Below are positions 46,166-54,702 of a stretch of 64,000 nt of DNA, piece after piece (position 1 is the first letter of the stretch; each line of letters begins with the position of its first letter). The notes under the pieces are model-generated. The model ran no database searches and was not told where the DNA came from. It saw nothing but the letters and a program-made list of their open reading frames with translations. This DNA is from DATLHO01 sp035539855 (GTDB taxonomy: Bacteria; Bacteroidota; Ignavibacteria; OLB7), in the NCBI GenBank assembly GCA_035539855.1, contig DATLHO010000046.1, forward strand, positions 1-64,000, written 5' to 3'. The position numbers and the translations under genes were made by a program.

Positions 46166-47122
46166 TCAGCTTCCGTGGATTCTCCGCCAGCGCGCGCACA
46201 GGTCGCGTGCTGCGAGGCCCCACGTCGGGTAGCGAAACTCGAATCCCGCCTCGAGCAGACGGCCCGGCACGACGCGCCGGCTCTTGAGCACGAGCTCGCT
46301 CTCGGTGCGCATCAGCCACGTCCCGATCATCACCATCCACTCGGTCGCCGGCAGTCCCAGCCGCGCTCCCCACGCCTCGCGCAGCTCGCGCATGAACTCC
46401 CGATACGGCAGCGGACCCGGCGCCGCGAGGTTGACCACGCCGTCGATCTCGCGATGCTCGACGAGCCACCGCACCGCGCGGACGAAGTCTTCGTCGTGAA
46501 TCCACGAGACGTACTGTCGCCCGTCGCCGACCGGACCGCCGAGACCGAAGCGAACCAGGCCCAGGAGCGTCGCGAAGATGCCGCCGCGATCCGGGCTCAT
46601 CGTCATCGCCGAGCGCATCGTGACGCGGCGCGTGCCGGGCGTCGCGGCCTCGGCGGCCGCGGCCTCCCACGCCAGTGCAACGTCGATGCTGAAGCGCCAT
46701 GACGCCGGAGAGTCCGGCTCGAGGCCGCCGATGATGCCGGTCGTCTCGTCGTTGGACGCGTCGTGGCGATGGGCGTAGATCGTGGCGGTGCTCGCCTGCA
46801 GCCACGTGTGCGGCGGATGCGCCGCGCGCGCGATCGCTCGAGCGATCGCGCGGGTCGAGTCGACGCGCGAGCTCATGATCGCGCGCCGGTTCTCGTGCGT
46901 GTACCGGCAGTTGACGCTGCGCCCCGCAAGGTTGATCACCACGTCGGCGCCGTCGATCTCACGCATCCACTCGCCGTCGCCCTCGCCATCCCAGCGGACG
47001 ACTCGTGCGGCCGAGCCGCGGTCCGCGCGGCTCAATACCACCACCTCGTCGCCGGCGTCGAGCAGAGCTCGCGTGAGCAGTGTTCCGATCTGACCGGAGC
47101 CTCCGGCAATCACGACCTTCAT
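46166..47122 (-). CDS. TIGR01777-family NAD(P)-binding epimerase-like protein
   Basis: 318 aa. An SDR-type protein with N-terminal KVVIAGGSGQIGTLLTRALL, VINLAGRSVNCRYTHENRRA and the RVDSTRAIARAI and WLQASTATIYAHR signatures of the TIGR01777/YfcH (SulA-like) family. A C-terminal DUF1731-like part (RRVVPGRLLEAGFEFRYPTW) is present. The physiological substrate is not known for the family. The start has GAGGTGCAGGA just upstream. It is convergent with barrel gene 2 (15 bp between stops). Confidence 0.88.
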   Translation of the reverse strand: MKVVIAGGSGQIGTLLTRALLDAGDEVVVLSRADRGSAARVVRWDGEGDGEWMREIDGADVVINLAGRSVNCRYTHENRRAIMSSRVDSTRAIARAIARAAHPPHTWLQASTATIYAHRHDASNDETTGIIGGLEPDSPASWRFSIDVALAWEAAAAEAATPGTRRVTMRSAMTMSPDRGGIFATLLGLVRFGLGGPVGDGRQYVSWIHDEDFVRAVRWLVEHREIDGVVNLAAPGPLPYREFMRELREAWGARLGLPATEWMVMIGTWLMRTESELVLKSRRVVPGRLLEAGFEFRYPTWGLAARDLCARWRRIHGS

Positions 47123-47279
47123 TCCTGCACCTCGAATGGTTCACGAGAGCGCGACGGCGCTCCCGGACGCAATCTCGGGTGCAGCGCGCTTCTCGTGAAG
47201 CACGCGGGCGCGCCAGTCGCGCACCCGGGTGCGTCGTCGTGTGCGTGTCACCGGCGTGGCGCGCGTCGTCGGGAGCTTC

Positions 47280-47603
47280 TCACTCGGCGTCCTCACCCGC
47301 CGGATCCCAGAAGTGCCGGGCCATATCGACGGCATCGCCGACGAAGGTGATCTCCTCGGATTCGAGCATCTCGCGCATGAGTGTCGGTGTTGCGAAGTGC
47401 ATGCGTCCGGAGAGCTCGCCGAGGCGGTTGACGACGCGATGGCACGGGATCGACATGTCGTCAGCGACGGAGTTGAGGGCGTAGCCGACCATGCGCGACG
47501 AGCGGCCGATGCCGATCACGCGCGCGATCGCGCCATAGGTCGTCACGCGTCCGACGGGGATCATCCTGACGATGTCGTAGATGCGCTCGTAAAGGTCGCT
47601 CAC
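47280..47603 (-). CDS. Minimal MGMT-family DNA-binding protein (alkyltransferase-like)
   Basis: 107 aa from GTG 47603. It corresponds only to the C-terminal DNA-binding domain of O6-alkylguanine-DNA alkyltransferase: VGRVTTYGAIARVIG, the arginine-finger helix RSSRMVGYALNS, and IPCHRVVNRLGELSG. ATL proteins of this length normally have Trp in place of the active-site Cys (PWHR); here Cys54 is present (PCHR), so it might keep methyl transfer or act as an ATL-like damage sensor. The N-terminal Ada/Ogt domain is absent. It lies 157 bp downstream of the TIGR01777 start on the same strand. Confidence 0.85.
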   Translation of the reverse strand: MSDLYERIYDIVRMIPVGRVTTYGAIARVIGIGRSSRMVGYALNSVADDMSIPCHRVVNRLGELSGRMHFATPTLMREMLESEEITFVGDAVDMARHFWDPAGEDAE

Positions 47604-47693
47604 GGGTGGGATGGTTGAGGAAGTGAAGGGAAAGCGTCGATTCCGGCCAGAAATGCAATTACTACCTGTCACGTGGCCGCCATGAAAGTACGC

Positions 47694-47701
47694 TATGTTT
47701 G
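47694..47701 (+). promoter_or_regulatory. -7 element TATGTTTG of barrel gene 3
   Basis: An exact TAnnTTTG, 72 bp before ATG 47774. There is no clear -33 box. Confidence 0.5.
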
Positions 47702-47773
47702 CCGCCAAGGGTCTGCGCGCCATCGTCCATGTGGCCTCCACAGACCGGGTATCAACAACAGAGGAATCATCGA

Positions 47774-48307
47774 ATGAAGTCCAGACTCCTATCGATTGCC
47801 GCGGTCGCCGTCATGATGATCGTCGGTGCCGGATCGGCTCTCGCCCAGGGCAGCGTCGCACCGAACCAGCAGTTCGGCATCGGCATCAACACGGGTGGCA
47901 TCCAGTTGCAGTACGCGCTCTCGCCCGGTCTGCAGATTGGTCTGACGACGACCATCGCAGCGGCGTCGCAGGACTCGATCTCGGCCACCGGCTACGGCCT
48001 CGCGCCGTACGTCCGGTTCCTTCTCGAAGGCAAGGTCAACCCGTACTTCGAGGCCGGCTTCCAGTACGCGAAGCTCTCGAGCGACAACTTCCTCGTCGAG
48101 GGCGTCTCGACGTCGACGATCTTCGTGGCCTTCGGTCTCGAGTATTTCATCAATCCCAACGTCGGCCTCTTCGCCCACGGCTCGCTGTTCAACTTCCAGC
48201 TCGGCCGTGACATCGAGGTGGGCACGACCACCGTCGAGGAGCCCTCGGTCGTCGCCTTCGGCTTCTTCTCGCCGGTGGCAGGTCTCGAGTGGTACTTCGA
48301 CCGCTGA
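47774..48307 (+). CDS. Small outer-membrane beta-barrel protein (paralogue 3)
   Basis: 177 aa from ATG 47774 with a good ribosome binding site (AGAGGAA, 8 nt). A signal peptide ends SALAQG. The mature part shares NQQFGIGINTGGIQLQYALS with the two barrel genes at 44825 and 45590 and ends GLEWYFDR, a less canonical barrel terminus. It is a third, more divergent paralogue separated from the others by two minus-strand genes. Predicted outer-membrane; function unknown. A terminator follows at 48346. Confidence 0.78.
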   Translation: MKSRLLSIAAVAVMMIVGAGSALAQGSVAPNQQFGIGINTGGIQLQYALSPGLQIGLTTTIAAASQDSISATGYGLAPYVRFLLEGKVNPYFEAGFQYAKLSSDNFLVEGVSTSTIFVAFGLEYFINPNVGLFAHGSLFNFQLGRDIEVGTTTVEEPSVVAFGFFSPVAGLEWYFDR

Positions 48308-48345
48308 TCGCAGAGTGGCGCCGTGCCGGCGCCGATGAACACACG

Positions 48346-48370
48346 CGGCCCGTGGAGAACCCACGGGCCG
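48346..48370 (+). terminator. Terminator after barrel gene 3
   Basis: A perfect 10-bp stem (CGGCCCGTGG/CCACGGGCCG, loop AGAAC), 39 bp after the stop. Confidence 0.7.
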
Positions 48371-48437
48371 TCGTCGTACAGGACGTCGACGCAGTCAGGA
48401 CGATGCTTCCGCCGGGGAGCGTGCTGCCGCGACCTCG

Positions 48438-48445
48438 TATATTGG
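48438..48445 (+). promoter_or_regulatory. Putative -7 element of ruvX
   Basis: TATATTGG ends 4 nt before ATG 48450, so the transcript would start at or next to the start codon. Confidence 0.45.
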
Positions 48446-48449
48446 TCCG

Positions 48450-48908
48450 ATGCGCGCACTCGGAATCGATTATGGCACCGTCAAGGTCGGTCTCGCTCTC
48501 TCCGACGAGCTGAAGATGCTCGCCACTCCCTACAAGGTGGTGCCATCGAACGCCGATCTCGCCGACGAGATCGCGCGCGTCGTCCAGGAGAACAACGTCG
48601 ACACGATCGTCATGGGCATGCCCTACTACGACGGCGCCGAGACGCAGACGACCGCGAAGGTGCGCGCGTTCACCGAGCGACTGCGCACGATGGTGTCCGT
48701 CCCGATCTACTTCTGGGATGAATCCTTCAGCACCCGGTTCGCGCGCAGCCGCATGGTCGACGCGGGCGTCAGGAAGAAGCGACGCACCGCGCGCGGCACG
48801 ACCGATACCTGGGCGGCCGCGATCATCCTGCAGGAGTTCCTCGACAACGGCGGCGCCGAGCCGCCCGATCCGACCTCGCCGGCGGTCACGCCCGATCCGT
48901 TCCTGTAG
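48450..48908 (+). CDS. ruvX: RuvX/YqgF family Holliday-junction resolvase-like nuclease
   Basis: 152 aa, full-length. An RNase H-like fold with MRALGIDYGTVKVGLALSD (metal aspartate Asp6), VMGMPYYDG, and FWDESFSTRFARSRMVDAG with the DE pair. RRTARGTTDTWAAAIILQEF carries the last acidic residue. In E. coli YqgF takes part in 16S rRNA 5'-end maturation and is proposed to resolve Holliday junctions. The C-terminal PPDPTSPAVTPDP tail is lineage-specific. It probably stands alone, with a -7 box directly abutting ATG. Confidence 0.92.
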   Translation: MRALGIDYGTVKVGLALSDELKMLATPYKVVPSNADLADEIARVVQENNVDTIVMGMPYYDGAETQTTAKVRAFTERLRTMVSVPIYFWDESFSTRFARSRMVDAGVRKKRRTARGTTDTWAAAIILQEFLDNGGAEPPDPTSPAVTPDPFL

Positions 48909-48955
48909 ACGCCCTCCGGCAGCGGACCCGGCCACAGACTGTTGCCCGGCCTGCC

Positions 48956-48987
48956 TTTCGATGCGGCCCACTGCCGGTGTAGATTGA
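48956..48987 (+). promoter_or_regulatory. Putative promoter of the flippase operon
   Basis: TTTCG (48956-48960), 19 nt, TAGATTGA (48980-48987). The start is expected close to the TTG at 48995, again a near-leaderless arrangement. Confidence 0.5.
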
Positions 48988-48994
48988 CCACGCT

Positions 48995-50434
48995 TTGCAG
49001 CTTTCACAGCATATCGGGAAGGCGGTCTGGTCGACTGCCGACAAGATGCTCTATGTCCTTCTGGGCGTGGCCTTCGTGCTTCCCCAGAAGATGATCGGCG
49101 CGAGGAACTACGGGATCTTCGTCTCCGCCCAGACGATCCTCACGGCGATCTACATGCTCAGCGACGGACTCGCGCTGCAGTCGATGGTGACCTTCGGCGC
49201 CGAGCCGCGCCGTCGCGCCGAGGCGATGACCATCGCCGCGATGACGCACACGCTGTTCGTCGGAGCCTGCACGCTGATCGTGTATCTCGGACGCCACGCA
49301 CTTGCGGCGTTTTTCGGCGAGCCGGAGCTCGCCGGCGCGCTCGCACTGTTCCCGCTGGTCTCGCTCGGCTTTCTTCTGCGCAACTACTGCCTGAAAGTCC
49401 TGCAGCTCGACATCGACATTCGCGCGATGTTCCTCATCGACGCCGCATGGGTCGGCTCGACGCTCCTGCTGTTCGCGATCGGATGGGCCGGGCGCACGCT
49501 CGCGACGGCCGAGGACATGATGATCATCAGCGCGCTGTCCTCCGGCGCCTCGTCGCTGATGGGACTGGTGCTGTGTCGCCGTCGCATCGTCCTCGCACGT
49601 CACATCGACGGCGAGCGCCTGCGACAGACCGCGCGCTTCGCCGTCGCGCAGTGCGCCGCGGCCGCGACGCTCGTGCTGCAGACGCAGGGCGACGTGCTCG
49701 TGCTGATGCGCTTCGCCAGTGCGGCGAGCGTCGGCAATTACGACGTCGCCAAGAAGTTCTTCCGCGCCTTCGAGGCCCTGCGTGACGCCGGTTCGATGTT
49801 CGTCTATCCGGCGGTCGCGCGACTGCGGGCCCAGGCGCGCATGAGCGAGATGGTGCTGATGGTCGAGAAGATGATCGGCTTCACGCTCGTCGTCGTCGTG
49901 CCGATCGTCCTGCTGGTGTGGATCGCGCCGATCGAGATCCTGTTCCGCGCGATCTACCGGACGCAGTATGTCGAGGCGCCGCACCTGTTCAGGCTGCTCT
50001 CGATCGCTGCCCTCGCGATCCCGTTCGCTCTGAACCTCAACGTGCTGACCGGACTCGGCGAGTCGCGCGCGGGCTTCCGCTCGACGCTGCTGTCGGCCGT
50101 CACGTTCTTCGTCGTCGCGCTCGCGCTCGTGCCGCTCTTCGATACCTCGGGCGCAGCGCTGGCGATCGTCGCGAGCTACTTCGCACTCGGCATCACCTCG
50201 ACGGTCGCGGTGCACAACCGCGTGCCGTTCAGCCTCGCGAGCGCGCTCGGCCGCTGGCGCGACGCCTTCGAGTACGCGCTGCGCTTCTGGCGCAGCCGCC
50301 GTCGCACCGACGGCGACGGCCCAGTGGATGACGCTCCGCTCGACGATGCGCCGCTCGACGACGCGCCGCTCGATGATGCACGATCGACATCGATCGGCAA
50401 TCCCCAATCCGAACTCCGCAACCCGCAACGATAG
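48995..50434 (+). CDS. Polysaccharide flippase-like membrane protein (MOP/Wzx type)
   Basis: 479 aa from TTG 48995. About 12 hydrophobic segments (e.g. MLYVLLGVAFVLPQ, HTLFVGACTLIVYLG, FTLVVVVPIVLLVWIAPIEI) and an O-antigen/MOP-type N-terminus (IGKAVWSTADKMLYVLLG). It probably flips lipid-linked glycan units across the inner membrane. The C-terminus carries four DDAPL-type pentapeptide repeats encoded by 15-bp direct repeats (about 50328-50387), likely a cytoplasmic tail. Its stop TAG is directly followed by the ATG of the two-domain oxidoreductase (0 bp), so the two are cotranscribed. Confidence 0.82.
   Translation: MQLSQHIGKAVWSTADKMLYVLLGVAFVLPQKMIGARNYGIFVSAQTILTAIYMLSDGLALQSMVTFGAEPRRRAEAMTIAAMTHTLFVGACTLIVYLGRHALAAFFGEPELAGALALFPLVSLGFLLRNYCLKVLQLDIDIRAMFLIDAAWVGSTLLLFAIGWAGRTLATAEDMMIISALSSGASSLMGLVLCRRRIVLARHIDGERLRQTARFAVAQCAAAATLVLQTQGDVLVLMRFASAASVGNYDVAKKFFRAFEALRDAGSMFVYPAVARLRAQARMSEMVLMVEKMIGFTLVVVVPIVLLVWIAPIEILFRAIYRTQYVEAPHLFRLLSIAALAIPFALNLNVLTGLGESRAGFRSTLLSAVTFFVVALALVPLFDTSGAALAIVASYFALGITSTVAVHNRVPFSLASALGRWRDAFEYALRFWRSRRRTDGDGPVDDAPLDDAPLDDAPLDDARSTSIGNPQSELRNPQR
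50328..50387 (+). repeat. 15-bp tandem repeat encoding DDAPL
   Basis: Four imperfect 15-bp units encode DDAPLDDAPLDDAPLDDA at the flippase C-terminus. Wobble positions differ, so the repeats are not recent. Likely a disordered acidic tail. Confidence 0.7.
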
Positions 50435-52573
50435 ATGCGACAGGCAATCCAGTATCAGAAGACCGGCGAGCTCTCGGTCAAGGAGCTCCCGGCCCCGACG
50501 GTCCGTCCCGGCATGGTCGTCGTGCGCACGCACGCCTCGCTGATCTCCGCCGGCACCGAGCGCACCTCCGTGTCGACCGCGCAGGCGTCGATGCTCGAGA
50601 AGGCGCGCACGCGTCCGGACCTCGTCAAGCAGGTCGTCGACATGGCGCGACGCGAAGGCGTCGTCAACACGATCGAGAAGGTCCGTTCGCGACTCGACAG
50701 CTACAAGGCGCTCGGTTACTCGGCCGCGGGCGTCGTCGTCGAGTCAGGCGTGGACGGCTTCGCTCCGGGCGATCGGGTCGCCTGCGCCGGCGCGGGCTAC
50801 GCGTCGCACGCGGAGATCATAAGTGTGCCGCGCAATCTCGTCGTGCGCATCCCCGACGGTGTGAGCTTCGACGAGGCGGCGTTCACGACGCTCGGCGCCA
50901 TCGCGCTGCAGGGTGTGCGCCAGTCGCGCGTCGTGCTCGGCGAGTCGGTCGCGGTCATCGGACTCGGACTGCTCGGGCAGCTCACCGTGCAGCTCCTGAA
51001 AGCCGCCGGCTGCCGCGTCATCGGCCTGGACATCAACGAGGGACAGTTCGCGCTCGCGCGCGAGTTCGGCGCCGACGAGGTGACGACCAGCGATCGCGGC
51101 GCCGCCGGCGCGATCGAGACGTTCACGCGAGGCCTCGGCGCCGACGCCGTGATCATCACCGCGAGCACCGGCTCGAACGGTCCGCTCGAGCTCGCCATCC
51201 AGGCCGCGCGCAAGAAAGGGCGCGTCGTCATCGTCGGCGCGATCGGCATGGAGATGCAGCGCTCTCCGTTCTACGAGAAGGAGCTCGAGATCACGATCGC
51301 CTGCAGCTACGGTCCGGGACGTTACGACCCGAGCTACGAGGAGGAAGGTCACGACTACCCCGCGGCGTACGTGCGTTGGACCGAGGGAAGGAACATGGAG
51401 GCGGTGCTCGACCTCATCGCGGCAGGACGGCTCAACGTCGCGCGGATGATCACGCACCGCTTCGACATCGCCGACGCGGAGAAGGCCTACGACCTGATCA
51501 CGGGCAAGGTGAAGGAGCCGTACTTCGGCATCGTGCTGCAGTATCCCGATCGCGGCGACGCCGCGCTCGCGCGCTCGGTGCGGGTCACGAAGTCGACGGC
51601 CACCAACGGCGCGCTCGCGGTCGGCTTCATCGGCGCGGGCAACTTCGCGCAGGGCTTCCTGCTGCCGCCGGTCAAGCGCTCCGGCGCGCGGCTGGTTGCG
51701 GTCAGCACGTCGACCGCCGTCAACGCGCGCTCGGTCGCCGAGAAGTTCGGCTTCGAGGACGCCTCGACCGACAACGAGGCGATCATCGCGCACCCGGAGA
51801 TCGACGCGGTCTTCATCGCGACGCGCCACGACACGCACGGCCGCTTCGTCGACGAGGCGCTCGCCGCCGGCAAGCAGGTGTTCGTCGAGAAGCCGCTGGC
51901 GATCAACCGCGGGGAGCTCGAGAGGATTCTCGAGACGGCGTCGACGAAGGGCGATCGGGTGATGGTGGGATTCAACCGGCGATTCTCTGAGTCGCTGCTG
52001 GCGATGAAGAGGCACTTCTCCGACGTGCGCGAGCCGCTGGTGATGCTCTACCGCGTCAACGCGGGATTCCTCAAGCCCGAGTTCTGGACACAGGCCGAGT
52101 CGCAGGGCGGCCGCATCGTCGGCGAGGCGTGTCACTTCATCGACTGCATGCAGTTCATGACCGGAGCGCGGCCGACGAGCGTCTACGCCGCTGCCATCGG
52201 CTCGCAGAACTCGCAGGTGAAGAACGCCGACTCGGTCTCGATCACGATCCGCTTCGACGACGGCTCGGTCGGCACCGTGCACTATCTCGCCAACGGCGAC
52301 GCGTCGGTTCCGAAGGAGTACTTCGAGGTCTTCGGCGGCAATCGCACGGCGATCATGGAGAACTTCTCGCGCGTCACGCTCTCACGCGATCGCAAGCGCA
52401 AGGAGCTCAAGCTCAACGGCGACAAGGGACACGCGGCCGAAGTCGCGCAAACGCTCGAGGCGATGAAGACCGGCGGCCCGATGCCCATCGGCTTTCAGAG
52501 TCTCGTCGACACCACCGTGGTGACGTTCGCGGCGATGGAGTCGCTCGTCTCCGGCGGCGTCGTCACGATGTAG
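50435..52573 (+). CDS. Fused zinc-type alcohol dehydrogenase and Gfo/Idh/MocA oxidoreductase
   Basis: 712 aa. Residues 1-365 are an MDR/zinc-alcohol-dehydrogenase-like domain (PAPTVRPGMVVVRTHASLIS; Rossmann GLGLLGQLTVQLLKAAG; GRVVIVGAIGMEM). Residues about 390-712 are a Gfo/Idh/MocA domain (VGFIGAGNFAQGFLLP; VEKPLAINRGEL; FNRRFSE; GEACHFIDCMQFM with the family His). Such bi-domain proteins occur in surface-polysaccharide clusters and are thought to act on nucleotide or lipid-linked sugars, but their reaction is not established. It starts on the next base after the flippase stop. Its 3' end overlaps the convergent gene by 11 bp. Confidence 0.9.
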   Translation: MRQAIQYQKTGELSVKELPAPTVRPGMVVVRTHASLISAGTERTSVSTAQASMLEKARTRPDLVKQVVDMARREGVVNTIEKVRSRLDSYKALGYSAAGVVVESGVDGFAPGDRVACAGAGYASHAEIISVPRNLVVRIPDGVSFDEAAFTTLGAIALQGVRQSRVVLGESVAVIGLGLLGQLTVQLLKAAGCRVIGLDINEGQFALAREFGADEVTTSDRGAAGAIETFTRGLGADAVIITASTGSNGPLELAIQAARKKGRVVIVGAIGMEMQRSPFYEKELEITIACSYGPGRYDPSYEEEGHDYPAAYVRWTEGRNMEAVLDLIAAGRLNVARMITHRFDIADAEKAYDLITGKVKEPYFGIVLQYPDRGDAALARSVRVTKSTATNGALAVGFIGAGNFAQGFLLPPVKRSGARLVAVSTSTAVNARSVAEKFGFEDASTDNEAIIAHPEIDAVFIATRHDTHGRFVDEALAAGKQVFVEKPLAINRGELERILETASTKGDRVMVGFNRRFSESLLAMKRHFSDVREPLVMLYRVNAGFLKPEFWTQAESQGGRIVGEACHFIDCMQFMTGARPTSVYAAAIGSQNSQVKNADSVSITIRFDDGSVGTVHYLANGDASVPKEYFEVFGGNRTAIMENFSRVTLSRDRKRKELKLNGDKGHAAEVAQTLEAMKTGGPMPIGFQSLVDTTVVTFAAMESLVSGGVVTM

Positions 52574-54098
52574 CGTCCGCGGGCGGCGCTGGCGCTTCGA
52601 GTCGTCGCGCCTCGCGACGCTGCAGCAGGCTCTCGACGAACATCCCGAGCATCGCCAGGAAGAACGGGTCGACGGTGAATCGGTAGCGGCTGTTCTCGGC
52701 AAGCGAGAGCGCGTTGCCGACGAGCGTCACGAGTGCGATCGTCATCAACATGTACAGCAGCGTCGCGGCCTCGGCCGCCTCGACGCCGCGCGCCCGACGC
52801 TGGCGCAGCGCCCGCCGCGCCGCCCAGACGAACAGCAGCGGATAGCCGACGAGCATGAGGAGCCCGGCGCTGAGGAGGTGCTCGACGCGCGAGCGCATCG
52901 AGCCCGGCGTCGAGGTCAGTCCCCACACCGCATCGTAGAGCACCTGACCGTACACGACGTGATTGTAGATGCGATCGATGGTCTCGATCCGCTCGCGGTT
53001 CTCGTTGAACGACCACACCTTCGACGTCGGGTAGAAGTACGCGACCGTCGCCTTCGCGTAGGACATCGGGAAGACCCCGGGTCGCTCGCGCATGATCACC
53101 AGCCCATCCCTGAACAGATGTCGTGAGAGCTCGATGTACGCGAGGTGATTCGTGTTGGCGTATCCCGTCGACTTGCGCACCTCGTCGAGCGCGGGGATGC
53201 CCGTCTCCGGCGGCAGGCGATAGCCGAGACGCACGAACGTGTCGAGGTCGCTCAGCGGGAACTCCGTCAGCGAGTAGCGGCTGATCAGTCCCCGCGCCGC
53301 CATCTCTTCGCGCTCGGGCATCGGCACCATGCGCGTCACCGGGGAGTGCAGATTCGCTCCGAGCCAGCTGCTGCCGAAGAAGCCGTCGAAGATCACGAGG
53401 TTCTTCACGTAGATCCCGAGGGCGAGCGCCATCGGCAGGGCGGCGACCGCGAGCGTGCGCTTCCAGGTCGATCGATGCAGCAGAAGCAGCAGCGCGAGCA
53501 CGGCGACGAGCCAGACGGGATGGAACAGGCTGCGGATCGCGACGATCGCCGCGAGCAGACCGAAGAGGACGAGGCCGTCGCCGACGCGGTGGCGCGCCAC
53601 GAAGCGGTGCAGCGCAACGGCGGAGAGCACGAGCAGCAGCGTCAGCGGGTAATCGTAGAAGAGCTGGTTCTCGAGGACGATCGCCGAGGGGCTGGCAACG
53701 AAGAGGATCGTCACGGCGACGGTGAGTCGCGGGCGGACGCCGAGCGCGATCATCAACCGCACCATCCCGAGCGCCAGCAGCAGGCCGAAGAGCAGGAACG
53801 CGACGTGGAACGCGGCGTCGGCATTCGCCCCGAACGCCTTGAGCATCAGGCCGCAGAAGAGATTGAACATCGGTGGCTGCCCGTGCAGATACAGCAGGCT
53901 CTGCGCCAGGTGATCGCGCAGCAGCGCCGGGTCGAGCACCTGCAGGAACGATCGCAGCGGCTCGGCGTCGAAGCGAACGCCGAGGATCCAGTAGACGATG
54001 CGCGAGACGACGAACGCCGCGGCGACGATGGAGGCGGCAGGGACGACGAAGGCGGCGGCGACGGCCGACGCGCGGGCAGAGGGGCGACGAGTGGGCAT
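52563..54098 (-). CDS. Multi-pass membrane protein, possible GT-C (PMT/ArnT-like) glycosyltransferase
   Basis: 511 aa from ATG 54098. About 11 transmembrane segments; after the first, a periplasmic loop holds RFDAEPLRSFLQVLDPALLR and LYLHGQPPMFNLFCGLMLKAFGAN-like sequence. The GQPPMFN motif and the layout suit the GT-C fold (dolichyl-phosphate-mannose/ArnT class), which moves sugars from polyprenyl carriers at the outer face of the inner membrane. I see no diagnostic D-E catalytic motif, so the enzyme class is an inference. Its promoter (54195) overlaps the rplS terminator. Convergent with the two-domain oxidoreductase. Confidence 0.7.
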   Translation of the reverse strand: MPTRRPSARASAVAAAFVVPAASIVAAAFVVSRIVYWILGVRFDAEPLRSFLQVLDPALLRDHLAQSLLYLHGQPPMFNLFCGLMLKAFGANADAAFHVAFLLFGLLLALGMVRLMIALGVRPRLTVAVTILFVASPSAIVLENQLFYDYPLTLLLVLSAVALHRFVARHRVGDGLVLFGLLAAIVAIRSLFHPVWLVAVLALLLLLHRSTWKRTLAVAALPMALALGIYVKNLVIFDGFFGSSWLGANLHSPVTRMVPMPEREEMAARGLISRYSLTEFPLSDLDTFVRLGYRLPPETGIPALDEVRKSTGYANTNHLAYIELSRHLFRDGLVIMRERPGVFPMSYAKATVAYFYPTSKVWSFNENRERIETIDRIYNHVVYGQVLYDAVWGLTSTPGSMRSRVEHLLSAGLLMLVGYPLLFVWAARRALRQRRARGVEAAEAATLLYMLMTIALVTLVGNALSLAENSRYRFTVDPFFLAMLGMFVESLLQRREARRLEAPAPPADATS

Positions 54099-54165
54099 GA
54101 TCGCGGGGGACGCGAAAGTGCGTCGTCCGTCCGACCCGGGACACCGGGCAGGAGGCAAACGCGAA

Positions 54166-54193
54166 GGGCCGTCGCGATGCTTCGCGACGGCCC
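54166..54193 (-). terminator. Terminator of the ffh-rpsP-rimM-trmD-rplS block
   Basis: A perfect 12-bp stem (GGGCCGTCGCGA/TCGCGACGGCCC, loop TGCT) lies 51 bp past the rplS stop. It also lies just inside the predicted leader of the next minus-strand gene. Confidence 0.8.
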
Positions 54194-54194
54194 G

Positions 54195-54202
54195 GCAAGA
54201 TA
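54195..54202 (-). promoter_or_regulatory. Putative -7 element of the multi-pass membrane protein gene
   Basis: The minus strand reads TATCTTGC within GAGGTATCTTGCCGG, identical over 15 bp to the box at 16107. Confidence 0.55.
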
Positions 54203-54244
54203 CCTCGGAACCGGTTCGACCGGTGCCGATGGCGGCGCGGTCGA

Positions 54245-54625
54245 CTAGGTCGTCTTCGCGCGCACTGCCTTCGTCGAGAGCTCGCGCAGATAATACAGCT
54301 TCGCGCGACGGACGCGGCCCTCGCGCACGATGCGCATGCTCTGGATGATCGGCGAGTGGATCGGGAAGATGCGCTCGACGCCGACACCGTTGCTGATCTT
54401 GCGCACGGTGAAGGTCTCCGAGATGCCCGAGCCGCGACGTGCGATCACGATGCCCTCGAAGTTCTGGACGCGCTCCTTCTCACCCTCGATCACGCGAACG
54501 GCGATGTTGACGACATCACCGGGGCGGAACGACGGAAGCTGGACGTCCGTGTCGTTGTTCTTGGCCCGGCGGATGCCGGCCGTCTGGGCGATCATCTCTT
54601 CAGTGAGAGCTTCGATCTCTTTCAT
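54245..54625 (-). CDS. rplS: 50S ribosomal protein L19
   Basis: 126 aa, full-length. It sits at the 30S-50S interface. Conserved blocks: FRPGDVVNIAVRVIEGEKER, FEGIVIARRGSGISETFTVR, GVGVERIFPIHSP and RAKLYYLREL. It is the last gene of the classical ffh-rpsP-rimM-trmD-rplS block. It has a strong Shine-Dalgarno (GGAGGT, 6 nt before ATG), unlike most genes here, and lies 77 bp after trmD. A perfect terminator follows. Confidence 0.97.
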   Translation of the reverse strand: MKEIEALTEEMIAQTAGIRRAKNNDTDVQLPSFRPGDVVNIAVRVIEGEKERVQNFEGIVIARRGSGISETFTVRKISNGVGVERIFPIHSPIIQSMRIVREGRVRRAKLYYLRELSTKAVRAKTT

Positions 54626-54702
54626 GGTACACCTCCGCTGCCACGACCTCGAGAGCGATGAGCCCTGCGACGCGCGTGGGTCGGTTTGTTGACAGGTTTA
54701 TT

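Noticed and set aside
50328..50387. DDAPL repeat as a CRISPR-like or mobile repeat
   Set aside because: The units are 15 bp, in frame and within the flippase gene, so this is a coding tandem repeat.
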